From Bugula neritina (lineage: Eukaryota; Bryozoa; Gymnolaemata; Cheilostomatida; Bugulidae), in assembly GCA_964035545.1 (NCBI GenBank), contig OZ037767.1, positions 10,220,207-10,284,206 of the forward strand: DNA of 64,000 nucleotides. Reading direction: 5' to 3'. Numbering within the stretch: position 1 is the stretch's first letter; every line of letters starts with the position of its first letter. This document shows positions 11,283 through 21,700 of the stretch, piece by piece. The position numbers and the translations under genes are program-made. Under the pieces are notes generated by a model. That model did no database searches and was not told the origin of the DNA. It saw only the letters and a list, made by a program, of their open reading frames with translations.

Positions 11283-14200
11283 TTACTGTGCAAAAAACTT
11301 AAACAAAGAAAATACACAAATACTAAGCATTATGTAACAGCCAGAAGATGAGAGCTTTTGTGCATTACTGGGAGTTGTCTTTGCAACAGAACCTGTAATA
11401 AAAGATCCAGTATACACTGTAATGTAACAGTACATAATTATACAGCAATGTCACAGTCTATACACAGTAATGTCACAGTATATACACAGTAGTGTCACAG
11501 TATACACACACTAATGTCACAGTATATACACAGTAATGTCACAGTATATACACAGTAGTGTCACAGTATATATGCAGTAGTGTCACAGTATACACACACT
11601 AATGTCACAGTCTATACACAGTAATGTCACAGTATATACACATTAGTGTCACAGCATATACACACTAATGTCACAGGATATACACAGTAAAGTCACAGTA
11701 TATACACATTAGCGTCACAGTATATACACAGTAGTGTCACAGTATAAACACAGTGGTGTCACAGCATATACACACTAATGTCACAGGATATACACAGTAA
11801 AGTCACAGTATATAAACAGTAATGTCACAGTATATACACATTAGTGTCACAGTATATACTCATTAGCGTCACAGTATATACACAGTAGTGTCGCAGTATA
11901 TACACAGTAAAGTCACAGTATAAACACAGTAGTGTCACAGCACATACACAGTAGTGTCACAGTATATACACAGTAAAATCACAGTATATAAACAGTGGTG
12001 TCACAGTATATAAACAGTAATGTCACAGCATATACAGAGTAGTGTCATATATTATACACAGTAGTGCCACAGTATACACACACTAGTGTCATATAATATA
12101 CGCAGTAGTGTCACAGGATATACAAGGTTAGGTTAAAACAGAAAATCGAAAAACAATGCACAATACTTACAATATACACAGCTACTACTATTTGGTATTA
12201 AAATTGTGTTTTGGTTGAATAAATATTTATAAACAGAAAGAATATCTCAATATAAATTTCAACTATGCTAAGCAAGAAACAAGTTACGAATAATAACCTA
12301 TCAGAGTTGTCTCCTCTAAATTATATGTTTTTGACACAATTCCAAAATATCAGCACAAATCTACCTATGTAATATTCATTACATTCAATAACTTCATCCT
12401 GAAATCATCATTTAAACTTCTTCCAGACCCTGGCTTGTTTAATATCTTGTTCAACTCTCATTTATTAAAGACACATCTGACACAAACCCCTGCAAATATT
12501 ACCTTGGAGTTGAGCGACCTCGGAAGACATGATGTTGACCCAGTAAGTATCGTGATCAACAGCTACGGCACCTCTGCAAATATATATCAAAACCACAACT
12601 TATTTTCTAAACAACATAATATATAGAGAGTTGCAATTCAGAAGTAGCTCAGCCTTCAGTTCACAGTTAATGATATTTGTGGTGTTGTGATTCCCTAGTA
12701 GCCCCTGTAGTGTGATGGTTAGCACATTAGCTTGCAAGTTGGCGTCTGTGTTTCAAATCTTGGTTGGGGCAACCGTTTTTACAGCATTATCACCACACTA
12801 AACTATTAGTAGTGATTTGCCGTTATATCAGTCATTTCAAACCATTCAGAGAGCGTTTCCGCATGCACATGTATAAGCTAATTTCACCTTCCCCTCCGTA
12901 CAAGAATAGCGCAATATTTACAGCATTATGAGCAACATGCAATGTATTTTTTTTAAACAATAAAAATATGCAGTTTCAACTTTGTACGAGAACAACAGTG
13001 TGTGCTTACTGGAAGTGAAGACTGCCAGTGAAGGAGGAGGGTTGTTTCCATGTGAAGGTTAGGTTAGTCTTGGGGTCTGGATTGGTGTGAGTCACTGAGG
13101 TCTTCACATTGCTAAGTCAACAACAAATAATTTAATATAAATGTACAATAAGATATTATAATGTTTGCACAATGCTAACTTATTCATTTCTTCTTTTATA
13201 GTAAATCATTACTTTAAAAATTAAAACATCATTTAGTTTATAATATTGTGCATTGTACAAAACTATGAAACCAATAGAGTATATAAACAAATTTATTATT
13301 TGGTGAAACTTAATGACTGGTCAAAATTACTTTGACACTGCCAAAACACAACATTGGTTACTCCACTGCTTAGCTGTGAGATTAAAACATTTCATTTATG
13401 CCGATTTGCAAAATTTTCATATTTGATTAAAGTGAATATACTTATAAGTTATTACCGGTGAACTGCAAAAGAATTTTAAGAAAAATACAGTTTAAAATAT
13501 ATTCTATTTGCTACTGTATGGTAATATTTTGCCAGACACCCTGTTGTTATATGAAATATAATAATGGCTGCCTGTATACATTGAAAGTTCAAATAAAGAA
13601 ATACACTACATCAAGTTATAAGAGCTTCTGCATAGCTTACAGTATAAAATCAATCACTGTTTTTACAAATAAAACCAATTTTTTTTCTGAATATATAACC
13701 AGCATATGCTGCTGTATATCCAATCTCTATAGTCGTAGATTTTTATTCAAGTCGAGTTTATAGCCTTGTCTGATTTCATAGACAGAAAATTATTCAAGTT
13801 GTTAGCATCTTCTAGAATTCATGCTACACAGAAATTCTGCAAGGTTATAAACTTACCAGTCATATTAGCCTCTGCTAAAATGTGTAGAAACATATTCATT
13901 CATGTACAGTTAATATAAAATTATGGAGTTATCTACTCATGCACTGATTAAACTACTCCAACCAATAGCAAGCAAGCTACTGTCACCTGACTTAGGAAAA
14001 CATACTTGGACATGCAGGGCCCAGCCTGGGAGCCTGCAGGTAGATTGGTAGAATCAAACATTCCGACTCCCTGGCCATTAGTGTCCCTCGCCTCCAAGAT
14101 GAAGCCACCATACTCTGGTCCAGTTATACTCACTGCAATCAGCCAAGCATGCAACATTCTTCGTGCTCCAAATTAACATGGCTACTGCCACCAATAGCCA

Positions 14201-15405
14201 CAAGGTCAAATAGTGAATTCATAAATTCACTAAAATATTTATAGGTCGAATAAAATTTATCAGCAGCTCAAGAATATCTCTAACTAACAGGAGTTGTAAG
14301 ATACATACAAGCACCTGCTTTTTAGTTGTTAGTTGTCACAATTTGCAACCAAAAAGTACCTTTTAGGTTTTATCAAACATCATTTAAAACTTTGTACTAC
14401 ACTGTTTATTATAATTAGTACTACTTGATTGTATGATTCTTTACCGTAATTTGCTGTTTTGAAACTCATATTTTAGTGCAGTGTTTTCTTGAAAAAAAGA
14501 ACTCAGCAAACTGTCAAAATAATAATTTAAGCCTCTTCGCATACAGTTCTATGAAAACACAGAGAATTCTACAACTCACCCATGAGTGTTCCATCAGAAA
14601 GCCAATTGGATTTGTCTACATTAATAGAGTACGGAGAGGGCGTGGGCTGAGGGGTGGTGTTGACGTGTATTGGTGCCAAAGAAGAGCATGCTGGTTCAGG
14701 GGCCCCTGTGGGATACCCGTACGTAGCGGCAGCAAGACAGACAGCAATAGCAAAGAAAGTCTAAACACATAATGCTCTGTTTACCTCAGCATAACAAAAC
14801 GGTGTATATTCATGACTTCTCCCAGCTGAGAAATAATGTACTTACTACATAAAATTATTCTGTATACCCTAGCTATATATAATTAAACATCTTCAAATTT
14901 TCATAATAGGAATAAATGATTTATTAGAAAAATTGTATTTATTTATATTTGCATTTGATAAACAATGTTTACTAAAAGTAGAGCAATATTTAGGATTTAT
15001 GAATTCTGTTTTTTATTTAACTGCCAATCGAATTTATCTCAGTTAAATGCAATTGAACCCAATTAAAAACTTGTTAATCCATTAAAACAAGTTTAAATAT
15101 ATATGTCAACTTAAATAACATTTTTTAAAATGGCATCTGAATGGAAACATTCAAGAAAAATTCGTCAACTTACGTGAATCATTTTTGAACAAAGCAAAAA
15201 ACTTTCCAGTTGTTTTGCAGAACAGAAATCTGAGAGTGAGAGTGGACTGTTTGAGTAAAGATAAATATAGTTTCATTATCAGTAATAGTGTTGGCTTAGT
15301 GATGTATGTGTGAACGTATGTGTAACGTGTGTACATAAAGGTGTGTATACTCTTAGATAGCAAAATGCTTACCATACTCGATATAGATGCACAGTATTCA
15401 AACAT
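11283..15405 (-). CDS. Secreted Reeler-domain protein with hydrophobic C-terminal tail
   Basis: Exons (high to low): 15373-15405 (tentative), 14580-14760, 14006-14132, 13010-13111, 12503-12573, 11283-11392; phases close and give 207 residues. The start of exon 2 gives a hydrophobic signal core, FFAIAVCLAAATYG, followed by YPTGAPEPAC. The Reeler fold is recognised by ITGPEYGGFILEARD, then an AGPCMS cysteine, VKTSVTHTNPDPKTNLTFTW and DHDTYWVNI, in the order expected for the family. Such domains occur in reelin, ferric-chelate reductase-like proteins and small insect defence proteins. Only one Reeler domain is present and no DOMON or cytochrome b561 domain follows. The last exon ends in a hydrophobic tail (CYIMLSICVFSLFKFF) after SSSG, which could be a GPI-anchor signal. 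The function is not known; the first exon and its ATG are uncertain because exon 2 has an in-frame stop just upstream of its acceptor. Confidence 0.85.
11425..12125. repeat. ~22-bp minisatellite in the last intron of the Reeler gene
   Basis: About 30 imperfect copies of TGTCACAGTATATACACAGT(A/R)(G/A), 22 bp, with frequent AGTGTCACAG variants. It occupies most of the intron between 12503 and 11392 and stops about 30 bp before the last exon. Confidence 0.9.
12701..12770 (+). repeat. Degenerate tRNA-like sequence (SINE head or tRNA pseudogene)
   Basis: A 70-nt segment opens GCCCCTGTAGTG and closes TTGGTTGGGGC, so five acceptor bases pair. A box A-like TAGTGTGATGGTTAGCAC is present, and TTTCAAATCTTGG resembles a decayed box B. 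The anticodon and T stems do not pair well, so a working tRNA is unlikely. It is antisense within a Reeler-gene intron. Confidence 0.4.
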
Positions 15406-15430
15406 CAATACACATCTACTGTGGTAAAAT

Positions 15431-15436
15431 TTTATT
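15431..15436 (-). terminator. Candidate TDP1 polyadenylation signal next to the Reeler gene start
   Basis: AATAAA on the minus strand, about 290 nt downstream of the TDP1 stop at 15726 and only 26 nt upstream of the tentative Reeler ATG at 15405. If both are right, the two transcription units almost touch. Confidence 0.35.
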
Positions 15437-15725
15437 ATGTAAAATAAATTTATAAAGTATATTTACAATAACTGGAAAAAGCGAAAAAAGAGCACAAAGA
15501 CATGCATATAATATCAAAGTAGAATTGAAGCTGATCTTTTTCTAGAACATTCTATTGGCCAAGACACAAATCTCATAAAAATAAATGAAAATGACTTGCC
15601 ACAATATGTATTGAGAAGTGGAAAACTGTGTCAACAGAAATATAAACAGACATGAATATTCACAAAACATAAAGCCAAATGGCCCACTGTTACAGGAGTG
15701 GAATAGCAGGTCTTAGACAGAGAAC

Positions 15726-18700
15726 TCAAGTGTTCCAGAATTCTCCACAGCTATCTGGCTTGTCCGCGTATCTCCTATCAACTAACCACGGTTCATCTAC
15801 ACACAAAAAAGACACTGTAAGATATCACACAATCCCATACACATACATATAATATCATACAGTAGCTTTACACCATGTTACACACACACGCATGCACGCT
15901 TGCACGCACACACACACACACATATATACAATGCACACAGTACGTTCAAACTATGTCATACATATATATATAATATCATACAATAGCTTTACACTATGCC
16001 ATACATATACAATACGTACAAAGCCACAGGTATAATAATAAATTGGTAAGCAGACTAACCAATGCCTAGATCAAATAAACAGAAAGTTCTGTATATATAT
16101 ACGATGCAGATTCATCAACTTATTATCTCAATAACTAACAGAAGGATCAGCAGGGCCAGCACCAAAAAATAAAAATTAGCTAATAAAGAGGAGAGAGAAG
16201 TGGTCTACAGCTGGTTGTGAAAAAAAGCACCAGTGAGTTGGGGCAGTTGCAGATGAGTTAATTATTTGAAGCAGTTGAACTTTCAAAGTAAACAATTAAT
16301 TTTTAAAGTTAGAAAGTAAGTAAGTAGCCACGCCCCCTCTTCTCCCCCACCTTGTCCCCAGTAGACAAACTACTTGGCTAGATAGACATAAAGCAATTAC
16401 ATACATGCAGATTACAGTTGAAATTAAAGTAAGTTGTACATACCTGTAGGTGAATATGGGGTGAGAGGTAAATCAAAGGGGAAAGGGAAAGCATTGCCAT
16501 CAGAATAAGTATTATCCACAATAAAGTTTTCCAAGTCAAACATCTAAAAGTTGAGCAAACATACAAAACTGTGTGGATAGATTGAAATGAGAGATAACAC
16601 ACTCAGCCAGGCACCAGGTGTATGTGCTGCATCAATACAATACATTACATTGCACATGCTCAGGTTTAGCCTAAGTTCCCATACTGAATAATTAAAAATG
16701 GCAATGCAAGTTTCAGAAACAAGTCCACAGTTGCAAAACACATGTATAGAAATATTTGAGGCAGAGCAAAACCTAACTTAAAGCCAAAACAATGGGAATT
16801 GTATGCAGTAGTATTTCCAGTGCAATTTAGTGCTTTACAATCGTATTATACACAAGGCAGTCTCAGGAACATTGTCAGGTGAGTTAAGAACTAAACCTCG
16901 GGTAGAAAGAGCACGCCCAGTTCATAGGATCTAATCATGAGCTGCGTTTCCTGTTTCTCCAGAGCACCCCATGCAGCCTTCGATAAATTGGAACTAAAAT
17001 ATAAAAACAATAAATATATACAAAGCGCATGCTACATAACAATATTTTAAAATTTTTATTGAGGCAGGTTTGTTTATTTAGTAAGTAATATCAAGTAACT
17101 AACTTCAACCAGGTATTTCCACTATGCATAGTTTATGATTCAAAAATAAAACTTCTATTTATGCAAATAGTTTCTTTGCTTTCAAAGAAATACTCACATT
17201 ATTTATAATTTGGTGTGAAATGCTAACATCAATTATTGTTAAAAATTATAATTATAATGAAAGATTATTATCTGCTTACCTATTATTGAAAAAAATATTT
17301 GTTACGCAATTACTACAATATAATTTGCATCATGACTATTGACTACATCACGTGACCACACCACATGACTACATCACATGACTCTAAAGTGTCCTTGCTC
17401 AACATAGCAGAGTAGATCACATGACCACATCACATGACCACATCACATGACCACATCACATGGTGAGCAGACATGTGATACATCAGATAACAAATGTAGG
17501 ACACTATAACACACCTCGTCATCAGAAACCAGGGAGCTCTCTTGTTATCTGGGGACAGTCTGAGATAAGATTTAATGTGTGGAGATGCTTTGCTCCTTCC
17601 CCTACTTTCACTTCTCCATTCACTAGAAATACAATATATGATATATTCACTACATATAGGATACTGACTGTAGCCAACGTCAAGTGGTGAGGTCAACATT
17701 TTTAAAGATTGGTTTTTGATTCTCATCTCCCAGACAGTTAGTAATGCATAAATTAGCCAATGGGGTTAAAGGAGATTATCTAGCCAGCTCTAGGGTTGCT
17801 ACTAGACTAGTGTGAAGTGAAAGTTTTACTGATAAGATACGTTTGTAATAAAACTGCAAATCTTAAGAGTTTGAATAAATTGTTTACACTTAGCAGTCTA
17901 CTATCTGAACATAAATGCCAAGTCCTCAACAAACACTAACTATTAGTTTTATCTGGAGCAGAGCAAATATCAAGTCTTTTAGCCTAACTTGGAAAATTTA
18001 CTGATAGCAAGTTGAAGCATAACATTAGAAAATATTGTATTAATATTTGCTTTATTGAAAAAACATCATACAAGATGCCAACAAAGTCATTTACAGTCTG
18101 AAAACACAAAACAACTTTTTTTAGGATGCTGTACTCATTGTAGTCAGAAAAATTACTCACAACTCTAAACATAAAATATATGCAGCTGTTTTCAAAGTTG
18201 AATATTAAAAATCGAAGATAACTTAGCAAATAAACCATTTACTACAACCTACCTTATAAAGGACTTAATGTACATAACTTATTAATATAACTTCAAGAAC
18301 TTAATATAGCTTGATACAACATGAGTAAATTGATATAACTTACTATATGAACGACTTAACACAACATAATATAACATGACCAACTTGAGGCAACTTACCA
18401 CATGAATGACTTGATGTACCGCTGCTGATCATACGTCTGTTGGCTGAATGGTAAACTGCCGCCAGCCTGGTAACCTTCTAAAGAGTTTCTTACATTCTCA
18501 ACTGTAGGGAAAATCTAAACAATCCAATAACAATTTAAGTTAAAGGCTACATAAAGTAATTTCCTGCTATAGTTCAGACAGCTTGATTTTTTCCTCCAGC
18601 CCAAAGCCTTAATTAGGATCTTTATTGTTTAGTTAAAAATCCACCATCTAGGATGAAATGGCTTATTTTATAAAATAACAATGTGATTTTTGTAGCCAAC

Positions 18701-21700
18701 TTCATTAAAGAACTTTTAGCCCAATTGGATGCTTCTACAATATTCCCCTGCATTGAAAACTTTATCATCTATTGCAATAATCATTAGTGAAATTATTTGA
18801 AAATAAAATACAATGTGTTCATAGAACTTCACCAAAACCCACTGCCTAGAAACCGATAATTATTAAATTTTTAAGATCAGACATATAAAACAATATAAAT
18901 AATAAGATTTCTGTCATACCCTTCCTTTACCCACATGAGCTAGAAATATCCTGCTAACACGTTATTGCGTCACCAGAAGGCGCAACATTCATTCACCTTA
19001 CCATCATATGAACACTAAGCGCAGATTACATTAAATTATTATGAGACAAGAGGAGATACGTGCAGGTGATGTGCAAATGTAGAAAAAAGCTGTGTTATAG
19101 ATGAGAAATATTGCAAAACAAGTTATGTTCTCTCAAAATTTCCACCCACACCATAAACTAAATAAAGATAATTGAAGAGCTTAGAATGTCAAAAAATCCT
19201 TCGTTGCTGCTCTTAAAATAAAAAGCTAGCTAAAATGGTAAATGCTTAAGTCACATAAGCATTATTTAATATAGTTTTGTATGTTCCAATGTTCTAGAAT
19301 TTGAAATCTATATTTACAGTGCTTTGTGTCGAATATAATTTAAATTTACAAAGCGTTGTGTTGAACATGTTGAGTCAATGTCAAGTCATTAAATAACACA
19401 AACGGTGCTGTTTGACAGAAGAACTTGAGCTAAGTGACAGAAGAACTTGAGCCAAATGATTATATTGATGGCAAACATCTCTGCTAAAGCAAGAATCCTA
19501 TCACCTTTCCACCTGCTATTTATTGTGAAACCTTTCAAATTGGTCAGACCGTTTCCTACTCTTTAATGTTAATGTTATGGACTATTAATTAGTATTCATA
19601 AAGTATTTCACTAACCAGTTTCAACTCAGGTAGAGGTGCTGAGAGAGTGCCACCTTTAGTCATAGACAAGCTTTGCATAAACTCGCCTCGGAGCCAAGTG
19701 TTGGCATTTGCACCGAGTCTACCTATACTAGAGAATTGACCAATCACAGGCCAGCTGGATGCATCAGATGCTGGGCCATGCTGCCGCAAGATCTACAAAA
19801 TTAGATTCGGATTATTAAAACTAGCTTCCTAAAAAGAAACAGTCAAGTTCCAAAATAAAACAGCTGCTACTCTAACATGACGAGTATGAAAACCTTAGTG
19901 TAGACAAAATACTATAGAGTATAGAGAATACATAGATAGTTTTGTAGACAAAATACTATAGAGTATAGAGAATACATAGATAGTTGTGTAGACAAAATAC
20001 TATAGAAAATAGATAAGACATAGATAGTTGTGTAGACAAAATACTATAGAGTATAGAGAATACATAGATAGTTGTGTAGACAAAATACTATAGAGTATAG
20101 AGAACACATAGATAGTTGTGTAGACAAAATACTATAGAGTATAGAGAACACATAGATAGTTGTGTAGACAAAATACTATAGAGTATAGAGAACACATAAG
20201 ATGTTGTGTAGACAAAATACTATAGAGTATAGAGAACACATAAGATGTTGTGTAGACAAAATACTATAGAGCATAGAGAAGACATAAGATGTTGTGTAGA
20301 CAAAATACTATAGAGCATAGAGAAGACATAAGATGTTGTGTAGACAAAATACTATAGAGTATAGAGAATACATAGATAGTTGTGTAGACAAAATACTATA
20401 GAGCATAGAGAATACATAGATAGTAAACAAAAACCGCTGGTTACCTTTCGGAGCTTAAGGTGGCCAAAAGAGAACTTCTTATCCCCTAGATGCCGACCAG
20501 GTACGCTGCCAATAAGGCAAACTCTGCAAATAAGATAATGTACTGACAACATTGATTGGACAGAAAGGGGCCACACGTGAGAGCCATGTGCAGTTCATCA
20601 TGTATATTATGTGAAGTTCATTTTGAGAAAAAAAATGTTATTTGCCAATACAGTGGATTTTGAACCTTTAAAGAACCTGGAGTGCTACAGAGTTTCAAAC
20701 CCACCTGCGCTTTATAGCAAATTCTTACATACAGTTTTACAACTACATAGTATGGTTATAAATAAGGTAATCTTTGTGCATTATGAGTAGCATGTGGTAT
20801 GGTACAAGACCTCTAGTGTAATCTATTTAATCAGTAGCTGTTGAGAAACTAAGAATTGAAATCTACAACATTATTGGTGAGAGTTGGTAGAAACATACCT
20901 ACATTTAGACATATCATGCTGTCTGATGAGGTCTATCCATTCTGCTATGAGCTTGGACTTGTATCCTGACAAGTACTCAATGAGATCCGCCTTGAAATTC
21001 GTGATTGAATCGCCAGATCCTAGAAACAGCAAAGTGTAGTAAAGAACTAATTATCCAGAATGGTAGTGCAGCAGCAGTAGCAGTAATAGCAGTAATAGCA
21101 GTAGTAGTACTAGTACTAGTAGCAGTAATAGCAGTAGTAGTACTAGTACTAGTAGCAGTAGCAGTAGTAGTACTAGTACTAGTAGCAGTAGCGGTAGTGG
21201 TGGTGGTGGTGGTGGTGGTGGTGGTAGTAGTGGTAGTAGTGGTAGTAGTAGTAGTAGTAGTAGTACTAGTGGTAGTGGTGGTAGTGGTAGTAGTATATAG
21301 TAGTAGAGGTAGACAGAAAGAGAAATAGAGAAGGGGAAGAGAGAGGGGAAGAGAGAGGGGGAGAAAGAGAGGGAGAGAGAGAGAGAGAGAAAGGAGGGGG
21401 GGGAGAGGAGAGAGAACTGAGTAGTTTTACTTACCAGGAGGACACAAAGGGCTGCACCATAGAGCTTGGGTTTTCTGAAACCAGTCCATAGGAATGAGGT
21501 TAGCAGTGGTGATCATAACTCGTATTCCTGTGGTGTATTTGAGTATCACCATCTTTGTGTGGTGAACACCGTAAGGGATGTCCAATTTAGCCTAACAATT
21601 CATACATATAAACTATTAGTGTGGATAGAGGTAACTAGTACGAGTTATACCTATTATATCACTAAGAGAAATGCTAAGGACTGCCACTTCACAACTATAG

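Noticed and set aside
12701-12770. A working tRNA gene
   Set aside because: Only the acceptor end pairs; the anticodon and T stems are broken, so it is listed as a degenerate tRNA-like repeat.
21005-21328. 107-codon plus-strand frame rich in valine
   Set aside because: It is a translation of the GTA/GTG triplet repeat inside a TDP1 intron, with no domain and wrong strand for the gene.
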